Below are positions 45,301 through 52,083 of a stretch of 64,000 bases of DNA, one piece after another (positions within the stretch are counted from its first letter, which is position 1; the number at the start of each line of letters is the position of its first letter). The position numbers were made by a program, and so were the translations under genes. The notes beneath the pieces are model-generated. The model did not search any database, was not told the DNA's origin, and saw nothing but the letters and a program-made list of their open reading frames with translations. This DNA comes from Lachnospiraceae bacterium (GTDB taxonomy: Bacteria; Bacillota; Clostridia; Lachnospirales; Lachnospiraceae): assembly GCA_030523275.1 (NCBI GenBank), contig JAUNIX010000012.1, positions 1-64,000 on the forward strand, read 5' to 3'.

Positions 45301-46655
45301 ATAACTTGGGAGCAGCTAAGATTCGTGTTCGTTCCCTGATTGCGGCTCTAAAATTGCGTGAGAAAATCATATCTCTTGATCGTCCGCAGATTGAAGACTA
45401 TGAGCGCGTAAAGTATACAAAGAAGATGCATGACGAGGGTTATACTATTTTGTGTACACAGATGGCACCGCTTCATTTTGATTTTTTGGAAGCTGCAATG
45501 AGAAGTTGTGGACATAAATTAGTTATGATGCGCAATGAATCGCCAAATGTCACTGAAATGGGATTAAAATATGTAAACAACGATGCGTGTTATCCGGCTT
45601 TGATTGTCACTGGACAGATTATGGACGCGGTTTTATCGGGAGACTATGACACAGATCATTTGGCTGTGATGATGGTACAGACAGGTGGTGGCTGTCGTGC
45701 TTCTAATTATGTAGGTTTTATTCGAAAAGCATTAAAAGAAGCTGGTTATGGACAGATTCCGGTTATCTCGATCAATGTCAATGGTATGGAGAAAAACAGT
45801 GGATTTCGTTATACGCCAAAGATGGCTGTAAAATGTTTGCAGGGTGTAATATATGGGGACGTCTTTATGCGTGTTTTATATCATACGAGACCCTATGAAC
45901 TGGAAAAAGGTTCTGCAGATGCGTTATATGAAAAATGGAAACAAATCTGTGTGGAAGATATTTTAAAACCATCCCTTGGTGTCCAGAAGTTTTATAAAAA
46001 TTGTGAAAATATCATCAAAGAATTTGATGAATTGCCACTAGATGAATCAATCAAAAAACCAAAAGTTGGAATTGTCGGTGAAGTACTGGTAAAATTTATG
46101 CCACTTGCCAACAATCATCTTGTGGATTTACTTGAGGATGAAGGCATGGAAGTAGTTATGCCTGATTTTATCGAGTTTTTGGAATATTGCTTTTGGAATG
46201 CAATTTATCGTGAGCGATATTTAGGGGCTGGAAAAGCCGGTGCATATATGGCAAAGACCTGTATAGCACTGATCGATTGCATTAGAAAGAAAATATTTGA
46301 TGCGCTTGATGCAAGTAAACATTTTGAGAAACCGACAGAACTTAGTAAAATGCGAGAAGATGCATCTAAGATATTGCAGATTGGAAATCAATGCGGGGAA
46401 GGTTGGTTTTTACCGGGAGAAATTATTGACCTGATTCGAAATCATGTTGATAATATTGTCTGTATTCAGCCGTTTGGTTGTCTGCCAAATCATATTGTTG
46501 GAAAAGGTATTATTAAGAAGACAAAAGAACTTTATCCGCAGGCCAATATTGTGGCAATTGATTATGATCCAAGCGCCAGCCAGGTAAATCAGTTAAATCG
46601 CTTGAAACTGATGTTGGAAAATGCGAAAGCAAAAATTGAGGCACATGCCTCCTAA
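42396..46655 (+). CDS. Giant 2-hydroxyacyl-CoA dehydratase activase-like fusion protein
   Basis: 1419 residues. Two BcrAD/BadFG-type ASKHA ATPase domains in tandem: about 11-265 (SVGIDIGSTTVKVIVMD, ELGGEDAKIIFF, NGICAGGTGAFIDQMA) and about 325-580 (LGIDAGSTTTKVALV, DIGGQDMKCIKI, EACSSGCGSFIENFA). A Cys cluster C609, C612, C616 and C635 (HCKGCQNRCR...NRCEKG) follows. Then a DUF2229-type domain (IGIPRVLNMYENYPFWAVFF, SECYPAKLVHGHIEWL, FYPCVFYE) and a HgdB-like C-terminal half (YVNNDACYPALIVTGQIMDAVL, VQTGGGCRASNYVGFIRKAL, QIGNQCGEGWFLPGEI, QPFGCLPNHIVGKGI). It probably carries iron-sulphur clusters and couples ATP hydrolysis to electron transfer. The substrate is unknown. Confidence 0.88.
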   Translation: MSYEMTKATYSVGIDIGSTTVKVIVMDKEDHIVYAKYQRHYADIKETVLSMLKQFYQQQGNVCCTIAVTGSGGLSLAKAAKMEFIQEVIAVTTAIKRVVPEADVVVELGGEDAKIIFFKNGVDQRMNGICAGGTGAFIDQMAALLQTDASGLNDYAKSYKEIYPIAARCGVFAKSDIQPLINDGASREDLAASIFQAVVNQTISGLACGRKICGHVVFLGGPLFFLSELREAFVRTLELAPEEVHFPENAHLFAAQGTAIYSQKLEQCQLSDVIKNIEHLDSVLSETHRLPALFKNKEEYEEFDKRQSNYHVHIGKLEEYRGNCYLGIDAGSTTTKVALVSETGQLLYSFYSSNKGDPIAVTKEAFREIQSRLHPEAKIAYSCSTGYGESLLKDAYRLDEGEVETIAHYYAAHFFEPEVDCILDIGGQDMKCIKIRDGSVDTVILNEACSSGCGSFIENFANSLGYSAEEFAKKALYASSPVDLGTRCTVFMNSNVKQAQKEGASVGDIAAGLAYSVIKNALFKVIKLTDVSSLGKNIVVQGGTFHNDAVLRSFELISGQQAIRPNISGLMGAFGAALIARERYEGQKTTMLSLNEILDLSYRTKMAHCKGCQNRCRLTVNMFSGGRKHISGNRCEKGMQSTHQQKLAPNLFEYKKQRVFDYEPLLENEAYRGTIGIPRVLNMYENYPFWAVFFKKLGFHVLLSPFSSRDIFQMGMDSIPSESECYPAKLVHGHIEWLISQGVKTIFYPCVFYERQERKDTQNHYNCPMVISYPENIRNNVENLETKHIRFLDPFLAFTDEKVLGKRLCEIMMDEFQIEKKEVLAATHEAWQELLQCKADILEEGRNALRWMKEHKRHGIVLAGRPYHLDPEINHGIPEMIQSYGFAVLTEDSVAGLSKRELKLRATNQWMYHSRLYAAAEYVSRRKNLDLIQLNSFGCGVDAVTTDQVQELLEQSGKLYTLLKIDEVNNLGAAKIRVRSLIAALKLREKIISLDRPQIEDYERVKYTKKMHDEGYTILCTQMAPLHFDFLEAAMRSCGHKLVMMRNESPNVTEMGLKYVNNDACYPALIVTGQIMDAVLSGDYDTDHLAVMMVQTGGGCRASNYVGFIRKALKEAGYGQIPVISINVNGMEKNSGFRYTPKMAVKCLQGVIYGDVFMRVLYHTRPYELEKGSADALYEKWKQICVEDILKPSLGVQKFYKNCENIIKEFDELPLDESIKKPKVGIVGEVLVKFMPLANNHLVDLLEDEGMEVVMPDFIEFLEYCFWNAIYRERYLGAGKAGAYMAKTCIALIDCIRKKIFDALDASKHFEKPTELSKMREDASKILQIGNQCGEGWFLPGEIIDLIRNHVDNIVCIQPFGCLPNHIVGKGIIKKTKELYPQANIVAIDYDPSASQVNQLNRLKLMLENAKAKIEAHAS

Positions 46656-46669
46656 AAAAGGAGAGAAAT

Positions 46670-47698
46670 ATGAATCAAAAACTAATCACTTTTATTGTTC
46701 CATGTTATAACTCAGAGGAATACATGGATATTTGTATTGAGAGTTTATTGACAGGTGGCGATAAGGTAGAAATTCTTGTTGTTAACGATGGATCTACGGA
46801 TCGTACGGGAGAGATTGCAGCAGAATATGCAAGAAAATATCCAAATATCGTTCGAGTTTTAACACAGGAAAATGGTGGTCATGGAGAGGGTATCAACCAT
46901 GGACTTAGAGAAGCAACTGGTACTTATTTTAAAGTCGTTGATTCCGATGATTGGTTAGATGAAACCGCTTTAAAAAGATTGATACAGCGTTTGATTTTAT
47001 GTGAACGTAGGGGTGGTATTGATCTTATGGTTTGTAACTATGTCTATGGCCATAAAGATAATCCGAAATTAAATCGTACGATTCGTTATAAAAATGTATT
47101 TCCTCAAAATGGAATCTTTGGTTGGGAGCAGACAAAACCATTTTTGCCATGGCAGTATCTGACATTACATTCTTGTATCCATAGAACACAAATTTTGCGT
47201 GACTGTAAATTGGAATTGCCAAAGCATACATTTTATGAAGACAATTTGTTTGTGTATACACCGCTTCCATATGTCAAACGTATCTGCTATATGAATATTG
47301 ATTTATATCACTATTTAATCGGAAGGGAAGATCAGTCTGTTTCTGAGGAAGCACTGAAAAAGAAATGTACGCATCAGATTTTGGTATCGAAAAAAATCTT
47401 TACTGCACATGACATCAAAGCAATTAAAAAGGAAAATCCGAAGCTTGCACGTTATATGCAGCATGAGGTGAATTTCATGATGACCATTGCGACTGCATTT
47501 ACACGTTTAAATAAAACAGAAGAAGCAGAAGCGTTAGTCAAAGAAATGTGGGATGAACTAGCAGAATACAATAAAAAAGATGCATGGAAGACACGACGCT
47601 TGTCGGTTGCAGCTTTTATTAACCTGCCAGGCAAATTAGGCAGAGATTTCGGTCTTTCTATGTACCGTTTGTGTCATAAAATTGTACCGTTCAATTAA
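46670..47698 (+). CDS. Family 2 glycosyltransferase
   Basis: 342 residues, GT-A fold: LITFIVPCYNSEEYMDICIESLL, VEILVVNDGSTDRTGEIAAEYA, HGEGINHGLREATGTYFKVVDSDDWLDE (DxD-like DSDD). No membrane helix. It would transfer a sugar from a nucleotide donor to a cell-surface or lipid acceptor. It starts 14 bases after the giant activase gene with AAAAGGAGAG upstream, so it may be co-transcribed, though no functional link is evident. Confidence 0.9.
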   Translation: MNQKLITFIVPCYNSEEYMDICIESLLTGGDKVEILVVNDGSTDRTGEIAAEYARKYPNIVRVLTQENGGHGEGINHGLREATGTYFKVVDSDDWLDETALKRLIQRLILCERRGGIDLMVCNYVYGHKDNPKLNRTIRYKNVFPQNGIFGWEQTKPFLPWQYLTLHSCIHRTQILRDCKLELPKHTFYEDNLFVYTPLPYVKRICYMNIDLYHYLIGREDQSVSEEALKKKCTHQILVSKKIFTAHDIKAIKKENPKLARYMQHEVNFMMTIATAFTRLNKTEEAEALVKEMWDELAEYNKKDAWKTRRLSVAAFINLPGKLGRDFGLSMYRLCHKIVPFN

Positions 47699-47705
47699 AC
47701 AAGAA

Positions 47706-47730
47706 CAAAGCAGGCAAGTCCGCTTCGAAC
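47706..47730 (-). repeat. Dispersed CUUG-hairpin repeat, full copy, minus strand
   Basis: The minus strand reads GTTCGAAGCGGACTTG followed by CCTGCTTTG. It starts 8 bases after the glycosyltransferase stop codon. Confidence 0.65.
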
Positions 47731-47743
47731 TTTTTAAATCACA

Positions 47744-47784
47744 AAAAAACAACGATTGTACAAGGGCTACAATCGTTGTTTTTT
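47744..47784. terminator. Bidirectional intrinsic terminator, 17-base-pair perfect stem
   Basis: AAAAAACAACGATTGTA (47744-47760), 7-base loop, TACAATCGTTGTTTTTT (47768-47784). The A/T-runs are part of the stem. It serves the glycosyltransferase gene and possibly the convergent DUF89 operon. Confidence 0.88.
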
Positions 47785-47790
47785 ATTTAC

Positions 47791-47925
47791 GCGAAGGCAC
47801 AAGGCAAGCGGAAACGACCCAGGTCGCCCTCTCTTACCGCGAGCGGTAATTCACCTTGTGCTTGCATTTCCATTTGCCGCCGCACGCGAACCGATGAAAC
47901 TCGCAGAGCGTGTTTCGTTCGGTTT
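47791..47925. other. GC-rich, highly structured intergenic element
   Basis: Clearly richer in GC than its surroundings. GCACAAGG (47797-47804) pairs with CCTTGTGC (47854-47861), enclosing CGAC-CCAG-GTCG (47815-47826) and TTACCG-CGAG-CGGTAA. A distal hairpin pairs AACCGA(T)GAAAC with GTTTC(G)TTCGGTT across 47889-47924. An alternative pairing GGCAAGCGGAAA / TTTCCATTTGCC also exists. On the minus strand the distal loop contains CGCTCTGCGAG, close to the CGCTCCGCGAG core of the composite repeat. It lies at the 3' end of the metal operon and could be a repeat or a structured RNA. Confidence 0.45.
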
Positions 47926-48805
47926 ATTCTACAATTTTAATATGATCTTCTCTGGCAAATACAGAAGAGAATTGTTTTAATCCAAATCTTCGTACAAATA
48001 ATTCACATTTGCATAAAAATAAGAAATAAGGCATCAATCCTTCCCCGTATAATCCTTCGAAATTTCCCTGTCCTTTGGATATGATCAGATCCGCTTCATT
48101 TAGTACTTGTTTTGCAGTTTCGTTGATTGATTCCAGATCCGTGCCAGTCATTGGAGTTCCATTGTCGATACAATCGACGATTTCGGTAAGTCCGACTTCG
48201 CGTGCGTCTTCCATTGTTGCATCATTGAGTGCAAGTCCGCCACGGACAATGGCAGTGATATGTAATTTAGGGTATTGTTCTTTTAATAGCTTCATAAATA
48301 ATTTATCGATCACAATTTCACCGCAGTTATCGGTCAAATAAACAAGTTCCCTTGCCTTAGAAAGCTCGTGTTTGAAATTAATTAACTCTTCTTTGGATAA
48401 TGACTCTTCGATTGCTTTTTGTAAAATATTTTCTAAAATAGAATCATCTACTTCACTCATTGCTCCAAAATCAATGAAATTTCCTGCACAGACATATTGA
48501 ATACATGAGGCAATCATATCATCGGATTTGCGAATGTTTTCTTCAATGATCGATTCTTTTGATAGCATGTATTGATTGTATTTTTGTTTGATTGCGGAAT
48601 AATCCATGATAGGTTCGTAGTATTCGTTATAAATTTCTTCAATTTTCATAAAAAGCCAAGGGGCAGACTGTGTCTGCCCATGGTCATATAATAATTTTAA
48701 AATTTTGTGTATATAGTCGGATTTTTTCTTCTCATCCTTAAATGGACGAATATTATTTACCTGTTTGTTTAGTAAGCAGGCAATACATGTGGAATTGGCA
48801 TGCAT
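47924..48805 (-). CDS. DUF89 (ARMT1-like) metal-dependent phosphatase family protein
   Basis: 293 residues. N-terminal CIACLLNKQV with a CxxC pair, middle helical region, and the DUF89 core LVYLTDNCGEIVIDKLFMKLL, ITAIVRGGLALNDATMEDAREVGL, ADLIISKGQGNFEGL. DUF89 proteins are metal-dependent phosphatases, several acting on sugar-phosphate or damaged metabolites; the substrate here is unknown. It starts 11 bases after the metal ATPase gene, so it is the third gene of the arsR-type operon. Confidence 0.88.
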   Translation of the reverse strand: MHANSTCIACLLNKQVNNIRPFKDEKKKSDYIHKILKLLYDHGQTQSAPWLFMKIEEIYNEYYEPIMDYSAIKQKYNQYMLSKESIIEENIRKSDDMIASCIQYVCAGNFIDFGAMSEVDDSILENILQKAIEESLSKEELINFKHELSKARELVYLTDNCGEIVIDKLFMKLLKEQYPKLHITAIVRGGLALNDATMEDAREVGLTEIVDCIDNGTPMTGTDLESINETAKQVLNEADLIISKGQGNFEGLYGEGLMPYFLFLCKCELFVRRFGLKQFSSVFAREDHIKIVE

Positions 48806-48816
48806 TTTTACTTCCT

Positions 48817-51372
48817 CTACTTTCTTAAAATTCTGACGGAATTAATGATACAGATTACAGCCACACCGGTATCAGCAAATACAGCCATCCACATAGATGC
48901 AAATCCCAAAAGTCCTAAAATTAAGAAAATTGCTTTGACTGCTAATGCAAATACAATATTTTGTACGGCAACACTGTTTGCTTTTTTGGCAATGCGGATT
49001 GCTTCTGGAATGGCAGAAAGTTTTGATGTCATGAATACGACATCAGCTGCCTCGATGGCGGCGTCAGCACCGCTTCCCATAGCTGCTCCACAGTCAGCAC
49101 CAGCTAAAACAGGCGCATCGTTGATTCCATCGCCGACAAACATGACAGGTCCGTACTGTTTACGAAGTTTCTGTAATAAATCCAGTTTATCATTTGGCAG
49201 CAATTTTGCAAAGTATTCTTTGATACCTGTTTCGTTTGCAATGGCCTTTGCGCTGTCTTCGGAATCTCCAGTTAACATGACTGTCTGGATGGAGGAATGG
49301 TTTAATTTGGCAATGGATTCTTTGGAATCATCTTTGATCGTATCGGAGATCAAGAAACATCCGGCAAATTCTCCATCGATTGCCAATAAAATTTCCGTAC
49401 CGTATACTGTCTCCATTTCCGGAAGAGTAATCTGATAACGATCCATTAATTTATGGTTTCCGCATAAAATTTCTTTGTTATCAATGACTGCGTGGATACC
49501 ATGTCCCGCAATTTCTTCTATTTTAGAAGCATTTGGAATAGATATTTCTTTTTCTTTTGCTGCTGTGAGAATACTTTTTGCGATTGGATGTGTGGAATTT
49601 TGTTCACAGGCAGCTGCATATCCTAACAATTCTTCTTCCGAAGCCTGGTGGTAGGCTTTGACAGATTGTAAAATGAAATTTCCTTCTGTAATGGTTCCCG
49701 TTTTATCCATAACGACCGCTTTGATGTCTTTTAATACTTCTAAAGAAGCACCGCCTTTAAATAAGATTCCTTGTCTGGACCCAAGTCCGATTCCAGAGAA
49801 AAAGGCCAAAGGTATGCTAAGTACGAGTGCGCATGGACAACTGATAACAAGGAACGTCAGTGCGGTATAAATCCAGTGTTCCCATTCACCTGTTAATATA
49901 GAAGGAATAACAGCCGTTGCGATTGCCACAAATACGACAAATGGAGTGTATACACGGGCAAATCTGGTAATAAAACGATCGATTTTTGGTTTATTGATCG
50001 TAGCATTCTCCATTGATTCCATGATACGGGTTACCATCGATTCATCTAATGCCTTTGTTACTTTTAATTTGATCACGCCTGTCTGGTTGACACAGCCAGA
50101 TAATATTTCGTCACCTTTATGTGCAGTGACAGGAACGGGCTCTCCGGTTAATGCAGAGGTGTCAATTTGGGTATTGCCATCGACAACAACGCCATCTAAT
50201 GGAATACGATCACCAGGACGGATTAAGATAATCTGCCCCGGCCTTGCGTCTTCTGCTGGAATTTCATGTGTATGATCTCCATGAACGATGAGTACTGTTT
50301 CCGGACGCATATTGACCGTTTCCATAATGGAAGCACGACTTTTTTCGACCGCATAATCTTCAAATGCTTCACCGATACGATAGAATAAAATAACACCAAT
50401 TGCTTCCGGATATTCACCAATGAGCAATGCACCGACTGTCGCGATCGTCATTAAAAAGTTTTCGTCAAATAGTTGCCCTTTACCGATATGATGTAGGGAT
50501 TCCTGAATGATTTCTTTTGCTAAAAATACATAGGAACATAAATATGCAATTAAAATGATATTTGCATCGCTGTTCGTGTGATTGAGAACAGTTGCAATGA
50601 CACCGAATACAACACCGATAATAAAACGAATCTGTGATTGATCGAAAGATCTCTTTTCTTTTTTTACAGTCGCGGTCGTATTGCCGTGTTCGTGATGATG
50701 TTCATGCTCATGGTGATTATGATCATGTTCACAACCACAGTCGCAATGTTCGTCGTGTTCATGATGTTCGTGCGTGTGACTGTGTTTTTTTGTATCTTTT
50801 GGCACAACAACAACCTGACTTTCGATGGAAGAACAGATTTCCTGAATTGTTTCAAGAAGGGAATCGGGATCTTTGGCGGTCAGATTAAGTTGTTTTAAAG
50901 GATAAGAAATTGCTGCGGATTCAACACCGTCTACTTGATTGATCTTATCTTCCATTTTACCGGCACAATGCGCACAACCAAGATTTTCTAGTGTATACTT
51001 TTTGGTAATCGCATGATGATGTTCATGTTCGCATCCGCAATCGCAGTGATCATCATGTTCATGATGTTCATGGTGATGATGCTCGTGTTCACATCCACAA
51101 TCACAGTGATCATCGTGTTCATGATGTTCGTGTGTATGACTATGTTTTTTGCTATCTTTTGGCACAACAACAACCTGACTCTCAATGGAAGAACAGATTT
51201 CTTGAATTTTTTCAAGAAAAGCATCTGGATTTTCGGCAGTTACATTTAATTGTTTTAAAGGATAAGAAATTGCTGCGGATTCTATGCCATCTAACCGGTT
51301 GATTTTATCTTCCATTTTGCCGGCACAATGTGCACATCCTAAATTTTCTAATCTATATTTCTTTGTTGTCAT
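48817..51372 (-). CDS. cadA: P1B-type heavy-metal-exporting ATPase (Zn/Cd/Co class) with duplicated metal-binding N-terminus
   Basis: 851 residues. Two heavy-metal-associated domains (3-70 and 123-190), each with LGCAHCAGKMEDKI (C13/C16, C133/C136), each followed by a His/Asp/Cys-rich stretch (about 77-120 and 197-229). The core has the membrane motif SCPCALVLSIPLAF (CPC), phosphorylation site VVMDKTGTITEG, HP motif in NSTHPIAKSIL and MFVGDGINDAPVLAGADCGAAMG. It pumps Zn, Cd or Co out of the cytosol. The two N-terminal units are nearly identical, pointing to a recent tandem duplication of about 360 bases. The gene overlaps its repressor gene by 4 bases. Confidence 0.94.
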   Translation of the reverse strand: MTTKKYRLENLGCAHCAGKMEDKINRLDGIESAAISYPLKQLNVTAENPDAFLEKIQEICSSIESQVVVVPKDSKKHSHTHEHHEHDDHCDCGCEHEHHHHEHHEHDDHCDCGCEHEHHHAITKKYTLENLGCAHCAGKMEDKINQVDGVESAAISYPLKQLNLTAKDPDSLLETIQEICSSIESQVVVVPKDTKKHSHTHEHHEHDEHCDCGCEHDHNHHEHEHHHEHGNTTATVKKEKRSFDQSQIRFIIGVVFGVIATVLNHTNSDANIILIAYLCSYVFLAKEIIQESLHHIGKGQLFDENFLMTIATVGALLIGEYPEAIGVILFYRIGEAFEDYAVEKSRASIMETVNMRPETVLIVHGDHTHEIPAEDARPGQIILIRPGDRIPLDGVVVDGNTQIDTSALTGEPVPVTAHKGDEILSGCVNQTGVIKLKVTKALDESMVTRIMESMENATINKPKIDRFITRFARVYTPFVVFVAIATAVIPSILTGEWEHWIYTALTFLVISCPCALVLSIPLAFFSGIGLGSRQGILFKGGASLEVLKDIKAVVMDKTGTITEGNFILQSVKAYHQASEEELLGYAAACEQNSTHPIAKSILTAAKEKEISIPNASKIEEIAGHGIHAVIDNKEILCGNHKLMDRYQITLPEMETVYGTEILLAIDGEFAGCFLISDTIKDDSKESIAKLNHSSIQTVMLTGDSEDSAKAIANETGIKEYFAKLLPNDKLDLLQKLRKQYGPVMFVGDGINDAPVLAGADCGAAMGSGADAAIEAADVVFMTSKLSAIPEAIRIAKKANSVAVQNIVFALAVKAIFLILGLLGFASMWMAVFADTGVAVICIINSVRILRK
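50652..51372 (-). repeat. Tandem in-gene duplication of the HMA plus His-rich unit
   Basis: Two units of about 360 bases, 51013-51372 and 50652-51012, encode near-identical HMA domains and His-rich tails (shared SSIESQVVVVPKD, HSHTHEHHEHD, HCDCGCEH). The first unit has an extra internal copy of the HEHHEHDDHCDCGCEH block. Confidence 0.85.
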
Positions 51373-51752
51373 AATGATTCCTCCCCGTCAAAAATGGTAT
51401 CAATCATTTTATGTATCATAGTTCCCTCTGCTGAATCTGCAAGTGTATAGTGAACCTCTTTTCCTTGTCTGCGGTAGGTAATGATACCCAATTGCTTTAA
51501 AGAACGCAGATGATGAGAAACTGCTGGTGAACTCATATCGATTGCCGATGCAATATCGCAGACACAGGCTTCATTGTGGCATAAAAGCCATAAAATCCTT
51601 AATCGTGTGCTATCGCTTAATAAGCTAAATAAGTCAGCTGCTTCAATAAATGTATCTTCGTCGGGAAGAGACTGTTTCATCGCGATGATATCCTGATGTT
51701 CGTGTTGTTCATCACATATAGGAAGAGGTTCCCTTGTTTGAAATTGACTCAT
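51369..51752 (-). CDS. ArsR/SmtB-family metal-sensing repressor (CadC type)
   Basis: 127 residues, winged HTH: DLFSLLSDSTRLRILWLLCHNEACVCDIASAIDMSSPAVSHHLRSLKQLGIITYRRQGKEVHYTL. The CVC pair (C63, C65) matches the alpha-3 thiolate site of CadC for Cd/Pb, with C13 in the N-terminal arm and histidines nearby; DSAEGTMIHKMID resembles the alpha-5 Zn site. It should leave DNA when metal binds and so induce the downstream ATPase. ATGA overlap with the ATPase gene. Confidence 0.92.
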   Translation of the reverse strand: MSQFQTREPLPICDEQHEHQDIIAMKQSLPDEDTFIEAADLFSLLSDSTRLRILWLLCHNEACVCDIASAIDMSSPAVSHHLRSLKQLGIITYRRQGKEVHYTLADSAEGTMIHKMIDTIFDGEESL

Positions 51753-51786
51753 AAAATCCTCCTGTCTATTAAAAATTAAAAGATTA

Positions 51787-51804
51787 AATAATTGCTTAAT
51801 TGTT
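51787..51804. promoter_or_regulatory. Operator candidate for the ArsR-type repressor
   Basis: AATAATT-GCTT-AATTGTT, an imperfect inverted repeat (one mismatch) placed just downstream of the -10 box of the operon promoter, 35 bases before the start codon. AT-rich imperfect repeats of this kind are typical SmtB/CadC sites. Confidence 0.55.
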
Positions 51805-51813
51805 TATATACTT

Positions 51814-51842
51814 AATATATATGATGTGAGATAGAGTGTCAA
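51814..51842 (-). promoter_or_regulatory. Promoter of the metal-resistance operon
   Basis: On the minus strand TTGACA (51837-51842), 17 bases, TATATT (51814-51819). The rest of the 51753-52083 gap holds an ATTATTGC/GCAATAAT hairpin (51882-51909) and the purF leader, and no gene that I can see. Confidence 0.8.
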
Positions 51843-52083
51843 GATAAATAGGTCTTATTGAGAAAATTATTTTAAATATGAATTATTGCGGACCTTTTGC
51901 TGCAATAATCACTTTATAAAAAAAGAAATATAGATTGTTGTTTGATTTTAGTAATGAAGTGTGATAACATTGATAAAAGTAAATTACAATAGTAAACTAG
52001 GCGTTTCTTTTGTGTTTGACAAAGTTATGATATTGAGTGATGACATATATTTACGGTTATCACATAGCAGGAGGATATACGTA

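Noticed and set aside
48800..49435. Long plus-strand open frame inside the metal ATPase gene
   Set aside because: It is antisense to conserved ATPase motifs and its product resembles no protein; a coding shadow.
50634..51249. His/Met/Val-rich plus-strand frames opposite the His-rich region of the ATPase
   Set aside because: They arise from the low-complexity CAT/CAC codons of the His-rich repeats on the other strand.
51961..52083. 41-residue N-terminal extension of purF
   Set aside because: It has no ribosome binding site and would block exposure of the N-terminal catalytic cysteine; GCAGGAGGA precedes the ATG at 52084.
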